The notes under the pieces were generated by a model. The model was given only the letters and a program-made list of their open reading frames with translations, was not told the DNA's origin and made no database searches. Shown here piece by piece: positions 17,394 to 25,289 of a stretch of DNA of 53,479 nucleotides. How positions within the stretch are numbered: the stretch's first letter is position 1; the number at the start of each line of letters is the position of its first letter. The DNA comes from an uncultured Granulosicoccaceae bacterium (GTDB lineage Bacteria > Pseudomonadota > Gammaproteobacteria > CALCKW01). The DNA lies in assembly GCA_937965695.1 (NCBI GenBank), contig CALCKW010000067.1:1-53479 (forward strand), in the 5' to 3' direction. The position numbers and the translations under genes are program-made.

Positions 17394-18311
17394 ATGGCGA
17401 TTGAAACACAGAATATGCAGGGATTGGTTCTCTTCTCCCATATAAACAGGCTGGGCAGCTTGTCGGCAGCAGCACAGTTATTGGGGCTGAGTCGATCATC
17501 GGTGAGCAAGCAATTGGCTGCCCTTGAACGGAGCATTGGCTCGAGGCTATTCAATCGCACGACACGTAAAATTGTACTTACGGAGGTCGGTCGCCAGGTT
17601 CTTCAGGAGGCTTATAAAGTTGAGCGGGCGCTTCAATCCATCGAACACATCAGCGAAGGCTCTCAATCAGAGATAACAGGTACCTTGAATGTGTCTTGCG
17701 CCAGTGCGCAAGGGCGTATTCATCTTGTACCGCTTATTACTCAGTTCCTAGCGCGCTTTCCCAATGTAAATGTGAATCTGCAATTGGAAGATAGGTTGGT
17801 GGATATGGTCGCAGAGAATTTGGATGTATCCCTTCGAGTTGGGCATTTGCCAGATTCGTCTTTGATAGCTCGTAAGCTTGGCGAAATAAAGGGCATGGTG
17901 TGCGCCAGTCCAGAGTATTTAAAAAATGCCCCGCCATTAATGACACCCAGCGATCTGTTGCACCACCGTTGTTTGTTTTATCGTAACTCCGTAATAGCGA
18001 TGAATGCGTGGTCTTTTGTCAGCGATGCTGGTGATGAGAGTGTCACTGTTACAGGCCCGTTGACGATCAACGACCCTGGCGCATTGATATCGGCTGCTCT
18101 CAATAACGCTGGTGTATTGCTCATAGATAAAGGCTTACTGGGAGACACCTTGAGAGAAGGCAGGTTAGTACCTGTACTGAGTGAGTACCAGCTCGTTGGC
18201 AGTTTGCCCATGTTTGTTGTCTATCCTGAAAAAGAATTTATACCTGCAAAAACCCGAGCACTTGTTGACTTTTTGTTAGAGAAAATGCCGGCTGCTATTC
18301 AAGGCAATTAG
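17394..18311 (+). CDS. LysR-family transcriptional regulator
   Basis: This 305-residue LysR protein has its winged helix-turn-helix at residues 10-65 ('LFSHINRLGSLSAAAQLLGLSRSSVSKQLAALERSIGSRLFNRTTRKIVLTEVG'), then a co-inducer domain ('GTLNVSCASAQGRIHLVPLITQFLARFPNVNVNLQLEDRLVDMVAENLDVSLRVG'). The ATG at 17394 is chosen because the conserved N terminus starts just after it; the open frame continues 100 codons upstream across the divergent promoter, which is not coding. It pairs with the divergent MDR oxidoreductase, a common arrangement for redox-stress or electrophile-responsive quinone reductases. The inducer is not known. Confidence 0.9.
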   Translation: MAIETQNMQGLVLFSHINRLGSLSAAAQLLGLSRSSVSKQLAALERSIGSRLFNRTTRKIVLTEVGRQVLQEAYKVERALQSIEHISEGSQSEITGTLNVSCASAQGRIHLVPLITQFLARFPNVNVNLQLEDRLVDMVAENLDVSLRVGHLPDSSLIARKLGEIKGMVCASPEYLKNAPPLMTPSDLLHHRCLFYRNSVIAMNAWSFVSDAGDESVTVTGPLTINDPGALISAALNNAGVLLIDKGLLGDTLREGRLVPVLSEYQLVGSLPMFVVYPEKEFIPAKTRALVDFLLEKMPAAIQGN

Positions 18312-18404
18312 AAAAAACGGTGCAAACTGCTGCAATCAATATGTATTGATTATGATGCGGCGAGGAGATTAAGTACGCATGCTGCCTATGTTACGACAGC
18401 AGGT

Positions 18405-19235
18405 TCAGTCCAACCAATCTCGAGGATCAACTTTGTAATAGCCCTGCAGCTCTTTGAACAGTGCGGGGTGCTGTTTTGACATTTGTACTGGTTTCTCAAA
18501 AAAAGTTTCAGTGACCACAGCAAAAAATTCAGCTGGCTCGGTTGCTCCGTATTGATCGATTAAGGTTCTGTCCCCTTGATAGGCGGCTTGCTGTAATCGT
18601 TTAAACTCGTCGGTAAACACAGCGGCCCAACGCTCGTAGCGAGATGCGGCACCCAATAGAGGTGAGCCATTGGTCGATCCCGACTCGTGATCCAGCTGAT
18701 GAGCAAATTCGTGTATGGCGACATTCGAACCATTATTGAATTTGCTGTTCCCTTTGAGCACATCTTGCCACGAGAGGATCACCTTGCCGTTACTCCAAGA
18801 TTCGCCGAGAACGCCTGTCTGTTTCATCGTCTGGAGCCCTGTGGAATCTGTGGTCTCTCGTTTGACTAAAAACGCGTCGGGATAAACCAAGATGTAGTGC
18901 AAACCTGCGTAGACATCTGTATCACGGTTTAACAAAAGCAAGCATGCTGAGGCAGCTATCGTCACTCGTACTTCATCGTCAACTTCAAAATCTGCACAGC
19001 CCACAAAATCTTTCTCGTGAATGAACTGTTTGATACGTCGTTTTAGTTGCAGTTGTAAGTCCGTCGGAAGTCGGCGGTATACAGGAAAATTGCGCATCAG
19101 TGTGTTTCGCCATTCTTTGGGAAATGGCTCTTCGACTGCTCGAGATAACGTGTACCTTGGCCAGACAAACCAAACCGCAATGCCCAAGAGGATAAGCAGC
19201 AAAAGTATGAGAGAGGTGTCTGGCATATTTTTCAT
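18405..19235 (-). CDS. mtfA: MtfA-like zinc-dependent peptidase (M90 family)
   Basis: This 276-residue protein has an N-terminal membrane anchor ('TSLILLLLILLGIAVWFVW') and an M90 peptidase domain. The zinc motif is 'VAIHEFAHQLDHESG', with His175, Glu176 and His179; 'EPAEFFAVVTETFFEKP' supplies the downstream glutamate. 'ADFEVDDEVRVTIAASACLLLL' is also conserved. E. coli MtfA is a soluble aminopeptidase that binds Mlc and modulates the glucose PTS; membrane-anchored versions are common in environmental gammaproteobacteria. No PTS gene is adjacent, so the physiological target is open. Confidence 0.9.
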   Translation of the reverse strand: MKNMPDTSLILLLLILLGIAVWFVWPRYTLSRAVEEPFPKEWRNTLMRNFPVYRRLPTDLQLQLKRRIKQFIHEKDFVGCADFEVDDEVRVTIAASACLLLLNRDTDVYAGLHYILVYPDAFLVKRETTDSTGLQTMKQTGVLGESWSNGKVILSWQDVLKGNSKFNNGSNVAIHEFAHQLDHESGSTNGSPLLGAASRYERWAAVFTDEFKRLQQAAYQGDRTLIDQYGATEPAEFFAVVTETFFEKPVQMSKQHPALFKELQGYYKVDPRDWLD

Positions 19236-19335
19236 CCACAGCGCGCCATAACGGAGCTAGATAAATTAATCTCTTGTCGGCAAGCGGCTTTTTCAAGAGC
19301 CCAAAAGAAATCGATAAAATTAGGGAAAACGATAA

Positions 19336-19977
19336 TCAGTACATGCTGTCATCGAGGTCTTTTGCAATTGTTTTTTCGATTCGTGAGACTTCCTCTCCAG
19401 ATATTTTTCGATGTTGTGACATCAGCTCGCTGAGTTTGGGGACAGCCTTTGGCGATAGATGTGTCGCCGGATCCCATAATTTGGATCGCATAATAGCCTT
19501 GGCACAATGACCGTAGGCTTCTTCAACATGAATAATCAGGACGAGTTTTGGCTGTTTACCTTGTATTTCAAAAGGTTCAATCAATGCGGGGTCGTGGGAT
19601 ATTTGGGCTCGACCATTGACCCTTAAAGTTATCGGTACACCAGGTATGAGGAACAACAACGAAACCTCCGGTGATTGCACCACATTCCTCATGGTATCGT
19701 AGCGACGATTGCCCGGGCGGTCTGGCAGCAGTAGGGTGGATTCGTTTGCGACCGTCACGAATCCCGCCGGATCGCCGCGTGGGGACAGGTCCGTTTTTTT
19801 ATTGGCATTTTGAGAGGAGAGGCAGCAGAAAGGTGATTGAGCGATAAACCGCTGCATTGGCTCGGTAATCACCGGTGTCGCTTTTTCCCAGATACTCTCT
19901 GTGGTCTCTCCGCACAGTGCGCGAAGTTTGCTCTCGTCTTCAATCAAATATTCAGGTCGGATTGTTACTTTGCTCAT
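19336..19977 (-). CDS. FMN-binding PPOX-type flavoprotein (pyridoxamine 5'-phosphate oxidase family)
   Basis: This 213-residue split-barrel flavoprotein resembles the MSMEG_1061-type PPOX family. 'FIAQSPFCCLSSQN' followed by 'DLSPRGDPAGFVTV' is the FMN-binding start. 'LLLPDRPGNRRYDTMRNVVQSPEVSLLFLIPG' is the dimer and FMN-contact region, and 'TLRVNGRAQIS' is typical. Members reduce diverse small molecules with F420 or FMN, or have no assigned reaction. The ATG at 19977 is preferred over an upstream TTG at 19995. It is transcribed away from the ADP-ribosylglycohydrolase-like gene. Confidence 0.85.
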   Translation of the reverse strand: MSKVTIRPEYLIEDESKLRALCGETTESIWEKATPVITEPMQRFIAQSPFCCLSSQNANKKTDLSPRGDPAGFVTVANESTLLLPDRPGNRRYDTMRNVVQSPEVSLLFLIPGVPITLRVNGRAQISHDPALIEPFEIQGKQPKLVLIIHVEEAYGHCAKAIMRSKLWDPATHLSPKAVPKLSELMSQHRKISGEEVSRIEKTIAKDLDDSMY

Positions 19978-20240
19978 TGTCTCTATCACTTTCAAAGCTT
20001 GGTGTATTCTTGTTGGTTAGGCTTAACCCGCGAATATATCGGGATCTCTACGGTTAAGTGTATACTCTATTGTCTATCTATAGGTAGATCAGTTCCAAAT
20101 TTTTGGCTGTTCACTACGCTTTAAAAACATTCCAGATAACGAGAATGTTAACGTTGGTACTATCTGGCAGCTTGTAAAAACGCCGCTCGGTTATAACTGA
20201 GTTTTATACAAATCGACTTAATGCAGGAGTACATCAAGAC

Positions 20241-21110
20241 ATGGTAAAACACGATGCATTTTTGGGGGCTTTAGTTTCAGATGCTGCCTCAATGGGGCTT
20301 CACTGGTTGTATGATCAAGAGCAGATTAAACTGATTGAAGCCACAGGCAGTTTATTATTTCGTCAACCAGATGCCGCTGTATATGAGGGAAAGCGGGGGT
20401 ATTTTGCTCACGCAACTCGCCGTGCAGGTCAGCTGTCGCACTACGGTGAGTCTGCCCGCATTGCCGGCCTGCTGGCTTTGGGTGACGGTTATTCCGTCGC
20501 GAACCACCAGAAAGAGTTTATGGCGACATTTGGGCCATGCGGCTCTTACGTAGGCTATGCCGACAAACCGACAAAACAATTGATCGCCAGAATGTTGATT
20601 GATGGTGAAGATCTCGCTGAACCTTCAGGCATGGACGACGATCAGATGCCTGGCATTTGTGTGGTGCCTGGGTTGTTCGCTGCATCAGCTTCTGAGGCTG
20701 TCACTCTGGATGCAGTTAAAGTTATTTCAACAAATACGGATGTTCTGCAAGCTGCAAAGGCTGTGCACAGCGTGCTTTCGCAACTGGCATCGGGTGTCGA
20801 TTTGAAAGAAGCGTTGGCAACGGCAGCTAAGTCTGTTGAAGGCGAGCTTGGGGACTTAATGCGCGAAGCGTTGATAAGTAGCTCTTACGAGCCACTGCAA
20901 GCTGCTCAACATTTTGGGTTAGCGTGTTACGTTAGACATGCGATGCCGCTGAATTGGTATTTGCTCAACCATGCAACCAGCTTTGAGTCATCTTTGCTCG
21001 ACAATATTCGCTGCGGCGGTGATTGCTGTGGTCGGTCCATGGCACTGGGCAGTATTGCAGGCTTGGCTTTTGGCGTGCCCGATGAACTGCTGCAAAAAAC
21101 TCTTTATTAG
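20241..21110 (+). CDS. ADP-ribosylglycohydrolase-fold protein with altered metal motifs
   Basis: This 289-residue protein has the all-helical DraG/ARH fold: 'FLGALVSDAASMGLHWLYDQEQI' at the start, 'HYGESARIAGLLALGDGYS' in the middle and 'NIRCGGDCCGRSMALGSIAGLAFG' at the C terminus. Canonical enzymes bind two Mg ions through a T-D-D-T motif and a C-terminal G-G-D-T/S-D-T motif. Here the first is replaced by S-H-Y-G-E-S (residues 66-71) and the second reads G-G-D-C-C-G (259-264), so most metal ligands are missing. The 'MGLHW' type is a recognisable branch whose activity is uncertain. No toxin or nitrogenase gene is adjacent. It may be a divergent hydrolase or a non-catalytic binder. Confidence 0.85.
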   Translation: MVKHDAFLGALVSDAASMGLHWLYDQEQIKLIEATGSLLFRQPDAAVYEGKRGYFAHATRRAGQLSHYGESARIAGLLALGDGYSVANHQKEFMATFGPCGSYVGYADKPTKQLIARMLIDGEDLAEPSGMDDDQMPGICVVPGLFAASASEAVTLDAVKVISTNTDVLQAAKAVHSVLSQLASGVDLKEALATAAKSVEGELGDLMREALISSSYEPLQAAQHFGLACYVRHAMPLNWYLLNHATSFESSLLDNIRCGGDCCGRSMALGSIAGLAFGVPDELLQKTLY

Positions 21111-21129
21111 GCAGATCAATTCGGTGGCT

Positions 21130-21357
21130 TTACGGTCGACAATGCGCAAACAATGCCGTCTTCGAGTTAATAGAGAGTTTCTCGTAGGCGCGTTTGCGAA
21201 AGGTTGCAACGGTGTTAGCGCTTACTTTGGCCAACGCTAGAGCAGCTGTCATACCGATTGGCCCCGCACCAACAATGGCAACCGGTGCATTGTTGTGTTT
21301 CGCATCACGTGCAGCTGGGTTCGGAGCGTCGAAGTGGGGATACTTAAAGAGAGAGAC
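21130..21357 (-). pseudogene. Remnant of an FAD-dependent aromatic hydroxylase
   Basis: The minus strand encodes a fragment 'YPHFDAPNPAARDAKHN' leading into a clear FAD-binding motif 'VAIVGAGPIGMTAALALAK', as at the N terminus of PHBH/MhpA-type flavin hydroxylases. After that the similarity stops: about 30 unrelated residues run to a stop codon at 21130. Upstream there is a stop at 21358 and no start codon or ribosome-binding site. Both ends are therefore lost and the fragment is not functional. It lies at the left edge of the benzoate cluster and may be the trace of an aromatic hydroxylase gene removed by deletion. Confidence 0.6.
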
Positions 21358-22058
21358 TCAGTTTCATTGCGGCCAGCGGGTCTCATGGCTCGTGCTTCCT
21401 CGAATGACCCATTTATAGACGGAGGTTAGTCGTATGGGTAGGTGCTTGTCTGTCCCTTATATTGGGTGACAGCCTTTTACACAGGTTGTTGTTTTAGATT
21501 TAGCGCTGTTCAGGTGAGTAACAAAAAGTGAAAAGAGCCGAGACTCAAAGTTGATATTGAGCATGTAGTGAATGCACTTCCTTCGCCACATATTTGAGGA
21601 AAGCATATCGTCTATCAATTATCGGGAATTATTGAGAGCAGCCATTTGATGAGTCGACGCCGCCACCGATTGATGCTGGCTATTCAGTTGGCTGGAACAT
21701 AGTCGTATTGTTGGAGTTGTTTTGAAAACCACATTGCAAAGCTATTGTAGGTATATAAATACCGGCAAAGCTGTTTGCGAGGGTACGATCTTTGTTGATA
21801 GCGTAAACCCATACCTTTATTCGAATTGTTTATGAAGCGAAAGCTGAGGTTTTTTTAGGCTTCGATATTAACCTGTTGTTGCAGCTGCTCAATCGCGACA
21901 ACGGGCGGCTAGCGTGACTTTGAGGAATATATATGCGTACAATTATATTTCATGTATTTGTGTGCTTTATTCATGGCGCAAACAAACGATGAGCCAATTC
22001 GGCTTGATTCTCGGGTGGCACCTTCGCTCGGATTATTGTAAAAATTAGGGGAATTTAT
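21358..22058. other. Intergenic region upstream of the benzoate uptake genes
   Basis: These 700 bp carry no convincing gene; all frames are broken by frequent stops. The right part must hold the promoter of the TRAP transporter operon, and the start of dctP is preceded by AGGGGAA. I did not find a clear BoxR/BzdR operator. Confidence 0.55.
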
Positions 22059-23105
22059 ATGTCTGGAATGAAAACAGTACTGCGTCCACTCGCAGGCGCA
22101 GTTATGGCCGCTGTCGCAACAGGCGGTGCTTATGCTGCAGATGTGACACTGAAAATGCACCAGTTCCTGCCAGCGCAAGCGAACGTGCCAGCCAAAATTT
22201 TGGATGTATGGGCCGATAAAATCGAAGCTGCATCTGACGGACGTATCAAAATTGATCACTTTCCTTCCATGCAGCTCGGTGGCACCCCGCCAGAGCTGAT
22301 GGACCAAGCAATCGACGGCATAGCCGACATCGTATGGACGGTTGTTGGCTACACACCTGGCCGTTACCCATCAACTGAAGTCTTTGAGCTGCCCTTTATG
22401 GTTGAAGACGCGCGTGCGGCGTCCTGCGCTTACTGGAACATGTTTGAGTCAGGCATGGAAGACGGTGAGTTCGCTGATGTGAAAATCCTAGGCACGTGGG
22501 TGCACGGTCCAGGTATGTTCCACACAAGTGAGCCAGTCAATACACCAGCTGACCTCCAAGGCATGAAAATTCGTGGCGGCTCACGTCTAGTAAACCAGTT
22601 GTTAGAGCTGTCTGGTGCGACACCTGTAGGCATGCCTGTACCAGCTGTCCCTGAAGGTCTATCGAAAGGTGTTATCGACGGAACTACAATTCCCTGGGAA
22701 GTGACTACAGCACTGAAGGTCCCTGAACTAGTAGAGTTCCATACGGAGTTTGAAGGGCCTGCTCTGTATACGCTAACTTTTGTGCTGGCGATGAACAAGG
22801 GTGTCTACGACGGCTTAGATGATGATCTAAAAGCAATCGTTGACGAAAACTCCGGTCTCAACTTCTCAGTCTTCGCGGGTGGTACTCAGGCTGATGCCGA
22901 TGGCCCAGCTCGACAAATCGCAGTCGACAATGGCAACGAAATCATCACTGTCACTGACACTGCAGAATGGGCGTCTTTGGTTAATCCAATCTATGAAACT
23001 TGGGTAGCTGATTTAGCGAAGAAAGATATCGATGGTCAAGCGTTGATTGATGAAGCTAAATCGTTGATGCAGGGTGAGTGCAAGGGCGCTACCGCTAGTA
23101 TGTAA
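22059..23105 (+). CDS. dctP: TRAP transporter substrate-binding protein (DctP family)
   Basis: This 348-residue periplasmic binding protein has a signal peptide (MSGMKTVLRPLAGAVMAAVA, cleavage near AYA-ADV). Its DctP fold includes 'VTLKMHQFLPAQANVPAKILDVWADKIEAASDGRIKIDHFPSMQLGG', 'LPFMVEDARAASCAYWNM' and 'LQGMKIRGGSRLVNQLLELSGATPVGMPVPAVPEGLSKGVIDG', the last carrying the conserved carboxylate-binding arginine. It should bind an organic acid in the periplasm. The ATG follows AGGGGAA. The two membrane subunits follow, then benzoate-CoA ligase, so benzoate or a related aromatic acid is the likely ligand by context only. Confidence 0.92.
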   Translation: MSGMKTVLRPLAGAVMAAVATGGAYAADVTLKMHQFLPAQANVPAKILDVWADKIEAASDGRIKIDHFPSMQLGGTPPELMDQAIDGIADIVWTVVGYTPGRYPSTEVFELPFMVEDARAASCAYWNMFESGMEDGEFADVKILGTWVHGPGMFHTSEPVNTPADLQGMKIRGGSRLVNQLLELSGATPVGMPVPAVPEGLSKGVIDGTTIPWEVTTALKVPELVEFHTEFEGPALYTLTFVLAMNKGVYDGLDDDLKAIVDENSGLNFSVFAGGTQADADGPARQIAVDNGNEIITVTDTAEWASLVNPIYETWVADLAKKDIDGQALIDEAKSLMQGECKGATASM

Positions 23106-23137
23106 GATCAGATTCGCCCTGCATTTGAGTACGATAG

Positions 23138-23722
23138 ATGAACATTGTCATCACTAAACTGGCCCGCGCCTTCGCTATTTTTGGAGGCTTGGCTTTGAGC
23201 GCTCTGATAGTGTTGACTTGTATCTCAATTGTGGGGCGATCCCTCAACTCGGCATTGCACAGCGATTTCATTCAAGCTTATGCGCCGAGCCTAGGGCAAG
23301 CACTGCTTGCGATGGGTATAGGCCCCATAAACGGAGATTTTGAATTGGTGCAGGCCGGTATGGCCTTTGCGATCTTCGCTTTTTTGCCGTTGTGTCAGCT
23401 CAATGGTGCCCATGCGTCGGTTGATATTTTTACGTCTACTTTACCAGCGCAGGTCAATCAGATTCTGCGCTTACTCATCGAAATTATATTCGCGACCGTG
23501 CTTGTTCTTATTGCCGTGCAGTTGTTTGCCGGTATGGAAAGCAAGCTGCGCTCTGGTCAGACTACTCTGCTGCTGCAGTACCCTGTTTGGTGGGGCTACG
23601 CAATCAGCATACCCGGAGCGGGTGTTGCTGCACTGGTGGCCGTATATGTCGCCGTCTCTCGCTTATTTGAGCTGGCTACTGGTCGCTCAGTGCTGCCACG
23701 TGAACAGGAGTCTGGGCATTGA
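23138..23722 (+). CDS. dctQ: TRAP transporter small permease (DctQ family)
   Basis: This 194-residue membrane protein has four predicted helices, the DctQ layout. The first is 'FAIFGGLALSALIVLTCISIVGRSL'; the others include 'FAIFAFLPLCQLNGAHASVDIF', 'LLIEIIFATVLVLIAVQLFAG' and 'YAISIPGAGVAALVAVYVAVS'. The 'LCQLNGAHASVDIF' segment corresponds to the conserved region of the small subunit. It starts 32 bp after dctP, and its stop overlaps the start of the large subunit. Two to three dozen extra residues between the first two helices make it slightly longer than usual. Confidence 0.9.
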   Translation: MNIVITKLARAFAIFGGLALSALIVLTCISIVGRSLNSALHSDFIQAYAPSLGQALLAMGIGPINGDFELVQAGMAFAIFAFLPLCQLNGAHASVDIFTSTLPAQVNQILRLLIEIIFATVLVLIAVQLFAGMESKLRSGQTTLLLQYPVWWGYAISIPGAGVAALVAVYVAVSRLFELATGRSVLPREQESGH

Positions 23723-25215
23723 GTGACTTGCTTATCGGATTGCTTTCGTTCCCAGCTCTGCTGTTGATGATCTTCTTACGTGTGCCTATTGGGCTCGCGA
23801 TGTTCCTGGCGGGGCTAGTCGGTCTGATGTTTGTCACCGGTGACACTAGCCTTCCTTTTGCGCGGCTGAAAGCTGAGACCTATACCACTTTCTCTAATTA
23901 TTCGTTATCGATTGTGCCGATGTTTCTGTTGATGGGACATTTCGCAACACTTGGTGGCATGAGCCAGGCATTGTTTAAGGCTGCAGAAGGTTGGCTTGGC
24001 CATCGCAAGGGCGGGGTGGCAATGGCTGCAGTTGGCGCTTGTGCAGGCTTCGGCGCGATTTGCGGCTCTTCACTCGCGACGGCGGCCACAATGAGCCGTG
24101 TCGCATTGCCAGAGTTGCGGCGCTACGGTTACGCAGGTGGGTTTGCGACAGCCACGCTCGCAGCGGGTGGCACGCTTGGTATATTGATCCCGCCCTCAGT
24201 TGTGCTGGTGATCTACGCCATATTGACCGAACAGAACATCGCCAAACTTTTTCTCGCAGCCTTTATCCCAGGCTTATTTGCCGCTGGCGGTTACATGATT
24301 GCTGTCGCCATCTATGTGCGCGTCAATCCTGGCTCTGCAGGCACCCGTCCGCGTGTGCCTTACAGTGAACGTTTCAAAGCATTGTTCGATGTTTGGCCTG
24401 TGTTGTTGGTTTTTTTCATGGTTGTCGGTGGTATCTACCTCGGTTGGTTTACCCCGACTGAAGGTGCTGCTGTCGGCGCGCTTTGCACCGGGCTGATCGC
24501 CTGGTTGATGGGGGGGTTGAACTGGTCCTCGCTGACTGAGAGTTTTTTTGTGACGGCTCGCGCCTCTGGCATGATCTTCTTTATCGTGCTTGGTGCAGCA
24601 TTTTACAACGGCTTTCTGGCGTTGACTCAGCTACCACAGGAAGGCGCTATCTGGGTTGCTGAGAGTGGGCTCAGCCCGCTGCTTGTGCTGATCCTCATCC
24701 TTGTCTTTTATCTTTTGCTTGGCTGTTTGATGGACAGCCTGTCGATGATCTTGCTGACGATCCCTATCTTCTGGCCGATTGTGCAGGGGCTAGATTTTGG
24801 CCTCGTTTCAATGGTGCAGTTGCAGAGTGCCAAACTTGATGTGTTAGTGGCCAGTGGTGCAGAGCTTCCAGCGGCTCTTCTACAGCAAGCCCAGGGAATG
24901 TTGGCCAGTGGGCAAGAGCTGAGCCGCGAAATTACGCGCGAGCTGGGTTTGCGCGGGGTGACGCAGGGTGCGTTAAATCGGGTCAACGTTGAGCAGACGG
25001 CTATCTGGTTTGGCATCCTTGTATTAATTGTGGTGGAGGTAGGGCTGATCACGCCGCCGGTGGGGATGAATCTCTTTGTCATCAATGCGATGGACAAGCA
25101 GACGCCGATGGTGGAGACCTACAAAGCTGTGATCTATTTTGTCGGCACTGACTTGATCCGTGTTGCCTTACTTGTGGCCTTCCCGATTATCACGCTGGTG
25201 CTGTTACCGTTGTAG
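23719..25215 (+). CDS. dctM: TRAP transporter large permease (DctM family) with an internal insertion
   Basis: This 498-residue membrane protein of the DctM family carries the transport pathway. The start is the TTG at 23719, which overlaps the dctQ stop and has AGGAG 8 nt upstream. Family signatures include 'PMFLLMGHFATLGGMSQALFKAAEGWLGHRKGGVAMAAVGACAGFGAICGSSLATAATM', 'GGTLGILIPPSVVLVIYA', 'GWFTPTEGAAVGA' and 'LITPPVGMNLFVI'. Usual length is about 425-440. The excess is a hydrophilic, helix-prone insert at residues ~361-427, between the 'IPIFWPIVQGLDFG' helix and 'WFGILVLIVVEVGLITPP', where most homologues have under ten residues. The frame is intact, so the insert appears to be part of the protein. 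Confidence 0.92.
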   Translation: MSDLLIGLLSFPALLLMIFLRVPIGLAMFLAGLVGLMFVTGDTSLPFARLKAETYTTFSNYSLSIVPMFLLMGHFATLGGMSQALFKAAEGWLGHRKGGVAMAAVGACAGFGAICGSSLATAATMSRVALPELRRYGYAGGFATATLAAGGTLGILIPPSVVLVIYAILTEQNIAKLFLAAFIPGLFAAGGYMIAVAIYVRVNPGSAGTRPRVPYSERFKALFDVWPVLLVFFMVVGGIYLGWFTPTEGAAVGALCTGLIAWLMGGLNWSSLTESFFVTARASGMIFFIVLGAAFYNGFLALTQLPQEGAIWVAESGLSPLLVLILILVFYLLLGCLMDSLSMILLTIPIFWPIVQGLDFGLVSMVQLQSAKLDVLVASGAELPAALLQQAQGMLASGQELSREITRELGLRGVTQGALNRVNVEQTAIWFGILVLIVVEVGLITPPVGMNLFVINAMDKQTPMVETYKAVIYFVGTDLIRVALLVAFPIITLVLLPL

Positions 25216-25289
25216 ACGCCAAAATTGGGCGAGCTTGATATTTTGTAGAACGATTTTCAGTGAGTGACTAAAACAGAGCAGGAGGGCGT

